DNA of 34,200 nt from JAAYAY01 sp964429355 (lineage in GTDB: Bacteria; Planctomycetota; Planctomycetia; Pirellulales; Thermoguttaceae), in contig CAYSCH010000057.1 of NCBI GenBank assembly GCA_964429355.1, positions 1 to 34,200 of the forward strand. The letters are read 5' to 3'. The notes under the pieces were generated by a model. It ran no database searches and was not told where the DNA came from. It saw nothing but the letters and a program-made list of their open reading frames with translations. This document shows positions 16,557 through 24,802 of this stretch, piece by piece (the first letter of the stretch is position 1; every line of letters begins with the position of its first letter). The position numbers and the translations under genes are program-made.

Positions 16557-16671
16557 GCGCAACGACAACGCGACGAGTCAACGGAGGCAAAATGCGGAGC
16601 TATCGTCGCTTGCGATTCGGGTTTCGATCAAGCGGGTCGTTTCGAGATCCCCAGCTCAACAATGATCCGCG

Positions 16672-16977
16672 CTAAGCCTTCTCTTGCCCCAATTCCCGCA
16701 AGAACTCGAGCGTGAACAACCCGGTACTATGCCCATCGCTGAACGTGATCTTGTAAGCGTAGTTGCCGGCGGGCTCCATGGCCGTGATGGTAACAGGGAC
16801 GCCGCTCGATTGTGGCACGCGGCCTTCGGCATTCGCCCGGATGCGATTACTATTGCAGGTAGCGCAGGGGCAATGCTGCCGGAGCTGAATCGGGTCGTAG
16901 AGGATCGACTTGCCGTCACTCCAGTCGATTCGTAACAGACTTCCATCGAGGGCGAGACTGTTCGGTTGTGGAGTCAT
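16672..16977 (-). CDS. DUF971 domain protein (gamma-butyrobetaine hydroxylase-like N-terminal domain)
   Basis: A 101-residue stand-alone DUF971 protein, the small zinc-binding domain also found at the N-terminus of gamma-butyrobetaine hydroxylase. The family pattern is clear: a WSDG near residue 19, LRQHCPCATC (Cys36, Cys38, Cys41), and a closing ITFSDGHSTGLFTLEFLREL. Stand-alone members often sit near iron-sulfur or Mrp-type genes, but none is beside it here. It follows the alpha/beta hydrolase gene by 40 bp on the same strand and is probably read with it. The function is not established. Confidence 0.88.
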   Translation of the reverse strand: MTPQPNSLALDGSLLRIDWSDGKSILYDPIQLRQHCPCATCNSNRIRANAEGRVPQSSGVPVTITAMEPAGNYAYKITFSDGHSTGLFTLEFLRELGQEKA

Positions 16978-17017
16978 TCAGAAATCCGACAAATCTGCTG
17001 ACAATTCCCGCGGAATG

Positions 17018-17992
17018 CTAATGCGTGGGCATCGAAGGAACCTGTCCGTGATGCACGACTGGAGCCGCAGTCTCGTGGGGCTTTTCTCGCGAGGCGGCTG
17101 GTTTCGTCTGTACGCACTGAATCAGAAAACGACTGGTTCGCCGCAAATAGGAAATGCGATCCACGCCGATCGCCTCGGCATGGCGTGCTCCAGGAACGAT
17201 CCAGAGCTGGCACTGTCCGGCAATCCGCGAAGCCAGCGTGCGAACCGCTTCGAGCGGGACGTAGACGTCGTTTCTGCCGTGGATGAGGAGAACGGGTGCA
17301 TGCACGTTCGGAGCGATCCGGTCCGGGTCGAATACATCCCTGGCTGAGCGGCAGAAGATGCGTTTCATGAGCCGGTGCCACGAAGAGGGTTTGGACCTTG
17401 CATGCCACTCCGGCATCGACCCGGGAAGCAGTTGAATACTGTCCAGCACAAGCCCTCGAACTGCAGGTTCCTCAGACGCCGCACAGAGGGCAACAGCGGC
17501 TCCTTTGCCAACGCCGATCACGGCCACCTTCGGCGAGGCCTCCGAAGACTTCGAGACGGCGACAGCAACGGCCGCTCGCAGATCGGCAATATCAGCCCGA
17601 GTGACTTCAAAGGCACGATCCCAGCGGCACTGGGACGGACTTCGACCGTGGACGCGATAATCAAAGGTGAGCACATCGAAACCATCGGCTCGCAAATGCT
17701 CGACGTAGGGAAGAGCATTCCAACGGTCGCCGTTCAACTCATGGCTGTAGACGACGGTCCCGCGACATTTCCCGGCCAGATGGTGAAGGAAAGTCCCCTC
17801 CAGTCCGGTTCCGTCTCCGGCTTCGAAATGGACGGCCTCGCCCTCCTCGATCGGTTCGCGCCAGTGGGTAGGTAGCCAAGGGCGAAGCTGACACGACTCG
17901 TCGGCAACCGCAACGCGTAACGCGCGGGCGACCACGTTCAGTACGAGGGCCAACAAAAGCAATGTAAGAAGCAAACCGAGGATGCTACCCAC
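17018..17992 (-). CDS. Membrane-anchored alpha/beta-hydrolase-fold protein lacking the nucleophilic serine
   Basis: A 324-residue alpha/beta-hydrolase-fold protein with an N-terminal membrane helix (about 3-25). The GTG start at 17992 is supported by GGCGGAG 5 bases upstream. Fold markers are a GTVVYSHELNGD strand-loop near residue 78, FDYRVHGRS near 110, the nucleophile elbow near 160, LLIHGRNDVYVP with the acid Asp242, and PGARHAE with His271. The elbow reads Gly-Val-Gly-Lys-Gly rather than the usual Gly-x-Ser-x-Gly: residue 162 is Gly (codon GGC at 17507-17509, one base from AGC Ser). Serine hydrolase activity is therefore doubtful even though the Asp and His remain. It may be a binding protein, or the base may be a local mutation or sequencing error. 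The last 35 residues are Pro/His-rich. Confidence 0.8.
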   Translation of the reverse strand: MGSILGLLLTLLLLALVLNVVARALRVAVADESCQLRPWLPTHWREPIEEGEAVHFEAGDGTGLEGTFLHHLAGKCRGTVVYSHELNGDRWNALPYVEHLRADGFDVLTFDYRVHGRSPSQCRWDRAFEVTRADIADLRAAVAVAVSKSSEASPKVAVIGVGKGAAVALCAASEEPAVRGLVLDSIQLLPGSMPEWHARSKPSSWHRLMKRIFCRSARDVFDPDRIAPNVHAPVLLIHGRNDVYVPLEAVRTLASRIAGQCQLWIVPGARHAEAIGVDRISYLRRTSRFLIQCVQTKPAASREKPHETAAPVVHHGQVPSMPTH

Positions 17993-18467
17993 AGCGACTC
18001 CGCCGCAGAAAAGGAGAGAAATCGATCAAGTAGAGAGCCAGTTCGTCCGACAGATAATGAAGTCCACCAACACGACGCAGCAGTGATCGTATACCTTCCT
18101 GAGATTGGGGAGAAACTGTCCCCATCGACAAGGGTTGGCATGTACTGGAGACGTGTCTGTTCGCAAGACGCTCCTGCCAGCAACGCCTTCTAAACCCTTA
18201 TTCTATCCACTTCCGCCGCTTCGCCGACCCCACGACCGGGCGGATTCCTCAGAATCCTGTGATACCCCCCCAGATAAACGGCCCGCAGTTGTGTCCTTTT
18301 TCCCAAATTTCCCGGTCGGAAAATCTCTTGCATGCGATCGTGAGTTGCTCTAAGGGGTTTCAGCAAAACGAGTTATAATCTTGAACTGTGGTCCGAAAAA
18401 TTCGGCATCTCCTGACCGGAACTTAACCTTTCGCTGGTTTGCGCCACCCCTAGATCTGTTGAGTCTC
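17993..18467. other. 475-bp intergenic region between two minus-strand genes
   Basis: No gene is supported here. A TATAAT at 18374-18379 on the plus strand has no matching -35 box and no plus-strand gene downstream. A small CCGAA-AAA-TTCGG inverted repeat lies near 18393-18405. The stretch should hold the promoter of the hydrolase-DUF971 pair and the end of the PQQ-like transcript, but neither could be placed. Confidence 0.45.
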
Positions 18468-19706
18468 TCATCGACTTTCCAGTGCCATGAGGTGGGACTT
18501 GGTACGCAGATACATGACATCCTTCGCCACGGCTGGAGTGCTGTGCGATGGCTCGCCGAGCTCGACGCGGGCGAGTTCCTTGAACTGGCGCGATGCAGCG
18601 AGCACAAGCACTTCGCCCTCGCGAGAGATGCAGTAGAGACGCCCGTCGACCAGGACCGGGGAGCCAAAATACTCACCGCCGATTCGCTCCCTCCAAATGA
18701 TCTCACCGCTGGGAGCGTGGAGGCAGGTCACGACGCCTTTGTCGAACCAGGCGAAAAGCAGGTCTCCGAAGGCGATAGGGGTGACCACATAAGGGAGCGA
18801 ACCTTTCAGTTCATAAGCCACTTCGGCCTTGACTCCATGGCTGGGATCGCCCGGGCGCACTGCAAACATCTGCCGACCGATCCCGCCGGTCCCGGCGGCT
18901 GCAAACAGGAGCCCGGAACAGGCTACCGGTGACCCGACGACACGGTTTGTGAACAGGGGTAGTTCCCAGAGAGTGTTGCCGGTTTGTGGATCCAGACCGG
19001 TGAAGCCGTGGGCCCAACTGCTGAGAATGAGTTGGGCTGTGCCCGTTTCGAGTTCATAGATGAATGGCGTTGCGTAGGCGGTCTTTTCGGTCCGGCGCAC
19101 CGCTTGCCAAAGCGTGTCGCCGTCCGCCCGGTTGAGCGCGAGGATGGAGCTCTCGCCATCCTGGTCGTTGGGGACGATCACACTGTTCTGATACACGATC
19201 GGCGAGGCTCCTCCTGCGTGCTCGGCCGCGAAAGGACCGAGATTGCGTCGCCACAACTCCTCCCCGGTTGCCTGTTTCAGTTTCACGATGGTAAACTGCT
19301 CGGGATTTGTCCAGAGAAAATAGAGTGCGTCCTCGTCCAAAGCGGGGGTGCTCGATGCATGGCAATTGAAGGGATGGTGTCTGTGAGGCTTGGAAATGAA
19401 CCTCTGCTCCCAGAGTGTCGAGCCGTCTGCCGTCGAAAGACCCTGAACGATCTGCGTTGCGTCGTTCTCCAATGCGCCAGTCACAAACACCCGCGAATCG
19501 CTGACGACCGGCGATGAGTAGCCGGCCCCGGGGAGATCCTTCTTCCAGCGGTAATCGCTGTCAGTCCAGGTTACAGGAATCGTTGTCGTTGCTGCGTTCC
19601 CTTCGCCATTCGGGCCACGAAAGCGGCCCCATTCCTGGCTGAAGCTATCGTGGGCCAGCAGAGTGCTGACGACAAGAACGGCGAGTCTGGCGCGCGTTGG
19701 GTTCAT
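18468..19706 (-). CDS. Exported PQQ-like beta-propeller repeat protein
   Basis: A 412-residue protein with a signal peptide (about 1-23) followed by WGRFRGPNGEG, the opening typical of planctomycete PQQ-like propeller proteins. Repeated blades show the motif of a short strand, then a Gly-x-x-x-W unit such as ADGSTLWEQ, TGEELWRRN, ADGDTLWQA, TGNTLWELP and SGEIIWRER. It aligns with the outer-membrane assembly factor BamB and quinoprotein dehydrogenase propellers, but no catalytic quinoprotein residues are evident, so a scaffold or binding role is more likely. A promoter candidate lies about 65 bp upstream. Confidence 0.9.
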   Translation of the reverse strand: MNPTRARLAVLVVSTLLAHDSFSQEWGRFRGPNGEGNAATTTIPVTWTDSDYRWKKDLPGAGYSSPVVSDSRVFVTGALENDATQIVQGLSTADGSTLWEQRFISKPHRHHPFNCHASSTPALDEDALYFLWTNPEQFTIVKLKQATGEELWRRNLGPFAAEHAGGASPIVYQNSVIVPNDQDGESSILALNRADGDTLWQAVRRTEKTAYATPFIYELETGTAQLILSSWAHGFTGLDPQTGNTLWELPLFTNRVVGSPVACSGLLFAAAGTGGIGRQMFAVRPGDPSHGVKAEVAYELKGSLPYVVTPIAFGDLLFAWFDKGVVTCLHAPSGEIIWRERIGGEYFGSPVLVDGRLYCISREGEVLVLAASRQFKELARVELGEPSHSTPAVAKDVMYLRTKSHLMALESR

Positions 19707-19771
19707 GGATCGAACGGAACTTGTTGGACGTAGAGGGGCTGGAGAACGCGATGACGCTGAGCCGAGCTACG

Positions 19772-19801
19772 ATTGTAGACCGCCCCGACTACGCCTGTCG
19801 A
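19772..19801 (-). promoter_or_regulatory. Promoter candidate for the PQQ-like gene
   Basis: Reading the minus strand, TCGACA (5 of 6 to the -35 consensus) is followed after 18 bases by TACAAT (5 of 6 to the -10 consensus). It lies about 65 bases before the start at 19706, in the divergent gap shared with cbiX. Confidence 0.42.
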
Positions 19802-19847
19802 GTTGTTGATGGTCTGAGGGCTTGGTCGTTACCTTTCTCGCAGAAAC

Positions 19848-19856
19848 TGTTAGAAT
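19848..19856 (+). promoter_or_regulatory. Extended -10 promoter candidate for cbiX
   Basis: TG-T-TAGAAT is an extended -10 element (5 of 6 in the hexamer). The upstream -35 candidate TTACCT at 19829-19834 is weak, as is usual with extended -10 promoters. Transcription would start near 19863, which excludes the earlier TTG at 19822 and favours the GTG at 19906 as start of the downstream gene. Confidence 0.38.
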
Positions 19857-19905
19857 TCGTTTGGGGCTTTGGGTTGCCAAAACTGAGCTACGGGGCGGCA
19901 AGATC

Positions 19906-20715
19906 GTGGGTTCGTTTGATTCGCAAACCGGAATTCTCCTGGTGGGCCATGGCTCTCGTGAACCTGAGGGGAACGTGTCTTTGCTCAGACTGTGTGACAG
20001 TCTCGAGAAACGACTCCGGCCCACACCGGTTCAGCCATGTTATCTGGAATTGGCTCAACCCACGATCTCGGACGGGCTGTCGGCTCTCTATCGACGCGGC
20101 GCAAGCCGGGCCATTGTTGTGCCTCTGCAATTGACGGCCGGTCGACACGTCCGCCATGACATACCCTGCGAAGTGGGGCGTTTTCTGGCGAAAACAACCC
20201 GTATGGATGTGTCTTTCACTGAACATCTGGGCGCCCATCCGCGAATGCTGGAACTGGCCGAGTGCCGGCTCCATGAGGCCTTGGAGCGGCGCGGCCCCAG
20301 TGGCAGTCCGACCGAGTATCTTCTCGTCGCCCGCGGGAGTCGCGACCCGCTTGTCAGGGGCGAGATTCTTCGTGTGGCCCAATGCCGGAAGATCCACGGC
20401 GAGCGTGGGAATTTCGAGGTGTGTTTTCTGGCAATCAACCAGCCCACGCTTGAGCAGGGGCTCGAAATAGTCCTCGCCAAGTCGCCCAGCCGGGTCGTTG
20501 TGCAGCCCCATTTGCTTTACCCGGGCAGGTTGTTGCACAGAATCCAGACTCGGGTCTCGGAATCGAGTCGGCGGAACCCCCATATTGAGTGGATTCTAAC
20601 GGATACCTTGGGTCCCGATCCGTGTTTGGCCGAATGGGTGCTGGATTTGGCGAGTGAGGCGACCGATCGAGATCTGCGAGGGTCGTCCCTGGTGGGGCAG
20701 GATGGAGTGGGCTAA
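19906..20715 (+). CDS. cbiX: Sirohydrochlorin chelatase of the CbiX/SirB family, two-domain form
   Basis: Inserts cobalt or iron into sirohydrochlorin, for cobalamin or sirohaem synthesis. The GTG at 19906 gives 269 residues and starts nine residues before the first conserved strand; a TTG at 19822 would add an N-terminus atypical for the family. The N-terminal half has the chelatase motifs LLVGHGSREPEG (His15) and LTAGRHVRHDIP (His81), spaced as in CbiX/SirB. The C-terminal half repeats the fold (LLVARGSRDPLVRGE, then HLLYPGRLLHRI), but Arg143 and Leu209 replace both metal-binding His, so only the first half should be catalytic. Metal choice cannot be read. The B12-dependent radical SAM gene about 4 kb upstream would use its product if cobalamin is made. 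Confidence 0.85.
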   Translation: MGSFDSQTGILLVGHGSREPEGNVSLLRLCDSLEKRLRPTPVQPCYLELAQPTISDGLSALYRRGASRAIVVPLQLTAGRHVRHDIPCEVGRFLAKTTRMDVSFTEHLGAHPRMLELAECRLHEALERRGPSGSPTEYLLVARGSRDPLVRGEILRVAQCRKIHGERGNFEVCFLAINQPTLEQGLEIVLAKSPSRVVVQPHLLYPGRLLHRIQTRVSESSRRNPHIEWILTDTLGPDPCLAEWVLDLASEATDRDLRGSSLVGQDGVG

Positions 20716-21002
20716 AGAGTCAGGGGGCTCGATGCCGGGGAGTTTTTCGCCAATGGCGTGGCGGATTGCGGACTTCCAAAATCGATTTCGCGTAATATGG
20801 AGTGAAGGCGGCCACAGGTCGACCTTGTTCGGTTTACCGATCGCCATTACCATTGCGTAGCAAGAGTGCCCTGTACAGATACGCGAGCATGCGTGTCCCT
20901 CGGGCACAGATCTAGTTGAACAAGGGGCTGTGGCCGGGACTTCCCCCTCTAAAAGAGCGGGTACTCTGGTAGCATTTTTCGCGCTATGAAAAGGGTTTCT
21001 GA
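20716..21002. other. Intergenic region before the tail-specific protease
   Basis: A 287-bp gap with no supported gene. No promoter near consensus was found. The last 15 bases hold the AAGGG ribosome binding site of the protease gene. Confidence 0.4.
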
Positions 21003-23066
21003 ATGACGTCATTCAAATCGTCAGTAGGTCGATACGGACTCGCGGTGGTTGCCCTGTTGGGCGTTCTAGGGTCGGGAGTGTGGCTGCGGGTGTCCGCAGA
21101 TCCGGTAGGCCCAACCCCGATCGACAGACAGATCACCAAATTGGTGTCGTTCTACATTCAGGACCAACACCTTTCGAAACACAAGCTCGACGATGAGATC
21201 TCGAAGCGATTTCTCGAGATGTTCCTGAAAACGCTCGACCCGATGAAGGTCTACTTCCTTCAGTCCGACATTCAGAAGTTCGAGGAGAAGCGACTGCTGC
21301 TGGACGATCAGATTCAAGACGGCGACATTCAGTTCGCCTACGACGTATTCGCACAATTCCTGAAACGGATCGACGAACGTGTCCAGTGGGCGGAAGAGTT
21401 CGTGGACGTCGAACACGATTACACGGTCGACGAAGACATCCTTCGCGATCCGGATATCGCGAAATATGCGGTCGACGAAGCCGAAGCGCGAGAGCAGTGG
21501 CGCAAGCGAATCAAGTTCGATCTGCTGCGGCTCCGAGTCGACGACGAGAAGATGACGGAGGAGAAGCAGAAAGAGAAGGTGCGCCGCCGGTATGTGAGTT
21601 TCTCCAAACGCATGCACCAGACCGATCGCGACGAACTGCTCGAAATGTATCTCACGGCGTTGACGATGTCGTTTGATCCCCACACGAGCTACATGTCGCC
21701 GAGTTCGTACAAGAACTTCGAGATCATGATGAGTCTGGAACTGGACGGGATCGGTGCCGAGTTGCGCTCGATCGATGGCTACACCGTGGTCAACAAGATC
21801 ATCCCCGAAGGGGCAGCCGACAAGGAAGGGAGCCTCAAGGCCGAAGACCGGATCATCGGAGTCGGGCAAAACGGCGAGGGGGATATCGAGGACGTTGTCG
21901 ATATGAAGTTGGGCGATGTGGTGGATCGAATTCGCGGCAAGGCCGGCTCGGCCGTGCGGCTGGAGGTGACAGACGCGGATGGGCTCAATCGGCGAGTGAT
22001 CAGCATCACCCGCGACAAGATCGAATTGAAGGACAGCGAAGCGCAGCAAGCCGTTTTTGAGCATGGCACAAAGCCATCGGGAGGGCCGTTCCTTATCGGC
22101 GTGATCAACTTGCCGAGCTTCTATCTGGATATGGACGCGGCTCGTCGAGGCGATCCCAACTTTCGAAGCACAACTCGCGACGTACGGAAGATCCTGGAAG
22201 AGTTCAACAAGCGTGGCGTGGACGCCGTGGTTCTCGATCTGCGCCGCAATGGTGGCGGATCGCTGCAAGAGGCCATCAGCCTGACGGGACTATTCATCGA
22301 GGGTGGGCCGGTGGTACAGGTCAAGGGCCCGGATGGATATGTGCAAGCGTACGACGATACCGACGAGAGTATCCTCTGGAAGGGGCCGCTGGTTGTGATG
22401 ACCAGCAAGTTCAGCGCCAGCGCCAGTGAGATTCTTGCCGGAGCCATCCAGGACTACGGCCGTGGATTGATCATCGGTGACCATGCGACGCACGGCAAGG
22501 GCACCGTGCAGAGTTTGATGGATCTTGGATCTCAACTCTTTCAGGGAATGCGGAATCCACCGGCCTACGGTGCCCTGAAGATCACGATGCAGCAATTCTA
22601 TCGGCCCAGCGGGCAGAGCACGCAGAATCGTGGCGTGGTGGCCGATATCGAGCTCCCCTCCTTGACGACCCACTACGACGTGGGCGAGGCCGACCTGGAT
22701 TACGCGGTGGCCTTCGACCAGGTGGAACCGGCTCCGCACAAGGACTACGGCCAGGTCAACGATGCTGTTCGGCAGCAGTTGCGACTCCTGTCGGGCAAAC
22801 GCTGGGAGAAATCCGACGATTTCCAGCGTGTGCAGCGAAACATCAAGCTGTATCTTGAGCAGAAGGATCGCGAGACGATCACCTTGAACGAGGAGAAGTT
22901 CCGCGCCGAACTCAAAGAACTCGACGCCGACAAGGAGGAGCAGGACGCACTTGAGGACGTCGTCGACGGGAATGAAGCGGGCATCGAAAGAGAAATGTAC
23001 CTCGACGAAGCGATCGCCATAGCGGTGGACTACCTGAATATGGCGCTGGTTGCCCAGTCCCGTTGA
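21003..23066 (+). CDS. prc: Tail-specific protease Prc (S41A C-terminal processing peptidase)
   Basis: A 687-residue periplasmic serine protease of family S41A that degrades or trims proteins from their C-termini. It has an N-terminal membrane or signal segment (about 10-30), a long helical N-terminal domain typical of Prc/Tsp (about 35-235), a PDZ domain (about 240-335, opening with MMSLELDGIGAELRSIDGY) and the catalytic core. The core shows LRRNGGGSLQEA near 413, the catalytic FSASASEILAGAIQDYG with Ser about 473, and HGKGTVQ with Lys499 completing the Ser/Lys dyad. A charged C-terminal helical domain follows, as in E. coli Tsp (682 residues), so the length is normal. AAGGG precedes the ATG. 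Confidence 0.93.
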   Translation: MTSFKSSVGRYGLAVVALLGVLGSGVWLRVSADPVGPTPIDRQITKLVSFYIQDQHLSKHKLDDEISKRFLEMFLKTLDPMKVYFLQSDIQKFEEKRLLLDDQIQDGDIQFAYDVFAQFLKRIDERVQWAEEFVDVEHDYTVDEDILRDPDIAKYAVDEAEAREQWRKRIKFDLLRLRVDDEKMTEEKQKEKVRRRYVSFSKRMHQTDRDELLEMYLTALTMSFDPHTSYMSPSSYKNFEIMMSLELDGIGAELRSIDGYTVVNKIIPEGAADKEGSLKAEDRIIGVGQNGEGDIEDVVDMKLGDVVDRIRGKAGSAVRLEVTDADGLNRRVISITRDKIELKDSEAQQAVFEHGTKPSGGPFLIGVINLPSFYLDMDAARRGDPNFRSTTRDVRKILEEFNKRGVDAVVLDLRRNGGGSLQEAISLTGLFIEGGPVVQVKGPDGYVQAYDDTDESILWKGPLVVMTSKFSASASEILAGAIQDYGRGLIIGDHATHGKGTVQSLMDLGSQLFQGMRNPPAYGALKITMQQFYRPSGQSTQNRGVVADIELPSLTTHYDVGEADLDYAVAFDQVEPAPHKDYGQVNDAVRQQLRLLSGKRWEKSDDFQRVQRNIKLYLEQKDRETITLNEEKFRAELKELDADKEEQDALEDVVDGNEAGIEREMYLDEAIAIAVDYLNMALVAQSR

Positions 23067-23118
23067 TTGGCCGAGTCATCGGTTGGCGAAGCACGGCATG
23101 ACTCGAACAGACGACTCG

Positions 23119-23153
23119 CTCCCTGAAAAACGCCGCAGCGGCGTTTCGGGGAG
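23119..23153. terminator. Strong hairpin between convergent genes
   Basis: Arms AAACGCCGC and GCGGCGTTT pair perfectly around a single A, and the stem continues outward with CTCCCTG against CGGGGAG after a two-base bulge: about 16 pairs in 35 bases. It lies 53 bp after prc and 51 bp after the end of the opposing MFS gene. No U-tract follows on either strand, so it may be a transcript-end stabiliser rather than a classical intrinsic terminator. Confidence 0.5.
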
Positions 23154-23203
23154 CCATCGTCCGGCTTATCTACAACTGGAAGGTGCCACGCCGGATCGAC
23201 GGG

Positions 23204-24508
23204 CTAGGGTACGACACCGGGCTGGCCCGCGTAGTCGGTACCTCTGCCTGCCGCCAGGAGCACCAGCCCCATCACCGTCGCCATCATCGCGGCGGCCGAC
23301 CAATAGGGAACGCTCGGCCAAACATTGTAGAGCCAGACGCCGAACATCATTCCGGTAATGCGTCCCACGGAACTGACGCTCTCCCCGGCGCCGAGAATGC
23401 CGCCCTGCTCTGCGGGATCAGTTCTGCGCGAAATCAGCGACTGTACGGCTGGGAAGACGAAGGCAATTCCGCTGACTTCGATGGCCGTTGCTGCCATCAG
23501 GAGCGGAATCCCACCGAAGGAAGTTTCGGCCATCACAGCCATCAAGACAAATCCGGCAACGGAGAGAACCACACCTGTCGCAGCCAGCCTGGCTTCACTG
23601 ATCGTGCCGGCCAGTCGTCGGACGAGAAGTCCCTGCACCAGGCACTGGATCGTGCCGATGTAAGCGAACACCAGGAATACACGAATGCTCACGAGCCAGC
23701 GGACATGGTCGCTGAGCATCTCGGCCGCTCTCGGGGCCTTGGTCCTGAGCATATCGTTGATGAGCAGTGAGATTGTGCCCTCGAAGTTGGCCAGGGCGAA
23801 CACGCTGAAGAAGACGATGATGAGCAGGACGGCGATGGACGGCACCGAAACCGCATCGATCAGCGAGTGGAGATCGAAGTGGCGCCGTTCCTGCGGTACT
23901 CGATTCGGGTCAAGCGATTCAGGCAGTTTGAGAACTGCGAAAATGAGGGCCAATCCGGAGAGGGCAGCCGCCGCGTAGCCGGGCCAGGGGCTCACGCCGA
24001 CGTCGCGGGAGACGAAGATCGCCGCAGCACCGATCAACGGACCGAGGGTGAAACCGAGCCCGAAAGCAGCACCGATCAGTGCCATTCCGCGAGCGCGTTT
24101 TTCCGGCGTTGTCACGTCGGCAATATAGGCCTGGGCCGTTGGAATCGTCGCACCAGCAATCCCCGCACCGATCCTGGCCACGAACATCCAGGTGAGGCTC
24201 CGCCAGGCCGAGGCCAGTCCGAAGAGGAAGTAGAAGGTGGTGGACCCGGCCAGACTGAAAAGCAGAATCGGCCGGCGGCCATGGCGGTCGGAAAGTCGGC
24301 CCCAGACCGGTGCGAAGAGGAACTGCATCATAGTGAAGCAGCTCATGAGAATCCCCAGCGTCAGCCCGGCCTTCGCATGAGGCATCGACTCCGTCAATTC
24401 CCGTCCGTAAATCGGCAAGAGCGGCAGGACCAGCCCGAACCCGAGCAGATCGACGCAAACCGTGGCGAAAACGAGGAACAGGGCAGTTTTGGGGGCCGGC
24501 TGAGGCAT
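23204..24508 (-). CDS. Major facilitator superfamily efflux transporter, TetA-like
   Basis: A 434-residue, 12-helix membrane transporter of the drug/H+ antiporter type. The ATG at 24508 is preferred over a GTG at 24616 because it begins MPQPAPKTALFLVFATVCVDLLGFGLVLPLLPIY in the usual register for TetA-like proteins (the first helix). Motif A is intact: WGRLSDRHGRRP at about 69-80, between helices 2 and 3. A GAGIAGATIPTAQAYIAD segment follows, as in this group. A long central loop near residue 200 (LPESLDPNRVPQERR) separates the two halves. The substrate cannot be inferred. It converges on prc, with a strong hairpin between them, and diverges from the ceramidase-like gene. Confidence 0.88.
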   Translation of the reverse strand: MPQPAPKTALFLVFATVCVDLLGFGLVLPLLPIYGRELTESMPHAKAGLTLGILMSCFTMMQFLFAPVWGRLSDRHGRRPILLFSLAGSTTFYFLFGLASAWRSLTWMFVARIGAGIAGATIPTAQAYIADVTTPEKRARGMALIGAAFGLGFTLGPLIGAAAIFVSRDVGVSPWPGYAAAALSGLALIFAVLKLPESLDPNRVPQERRHFDLHSLIDAVSVPSIAVLLIIVFFSVFALANFEGTISLLINDMLRTKAPRAAEMLSDHVRWLVSIRVFLVFAYIGTIQCLVQGLLVRRLAGTISEARLAATGVVLSVAGFVLMAVMAETSFGGIPLLMAATAIEVSGIAFVFPAVQSLISRRTDPAEQGGILGAGESVSSVGRITGMMFGVWLYNVWPSVPYWSAAAMMATVMGLVLLAAGRGTDYAGQPGVVP

Positions 24509-24695
24509 GGACTGGAGCGCATGGAGGACGAAAGTCTGGAAACGGCTAGACACGGAGCACGCCCCACCACGGCTCGCAGGCGATGGGGGAGAGCGGGAAG
24601 CGACGGAATTATCCACAGTACCGGCTCAAACGGCAACCACTAGTCAGAGGGACACGCAGGGCGTAGGGCGATCGGTTCTTCGGCCGGAAGCAACG

Positions 24696-24711
24696 GAACC
24701 GGGCCCGGTTC
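24696..24711. repeat. 16-bp perfect palindrome in a divergent promoter region
   Basis: GAACCGGGCCCGGTTC is fully self-complementary with no central gap. It lies in the 294-bp gap between the divergent MFS and ceramidase-like genes, about 90 bp before the latter. It could be an operator for one or both. Confidence 0.4.
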
Positions 24712-24802
24712 GTGGCCAGAATATTCGCATCGCAGCGATGAGCGCGGTAACATCCAGCAAAGTTGATGTGCTCCAATCCGTTTCAACCGAGGAGATGAGC
24801 CG

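Noticed and set aside
18371..18380. Plus-strand TATAAT as a promoter
   Set aside because: No -35 partner at 16-18 bp spacing and no plus-strand gene downstream.
21066..22268. 400-residue minus-strand frame opposite prc
   Set aside because: Mirror of the Prc coding sequence with no domain of its own.
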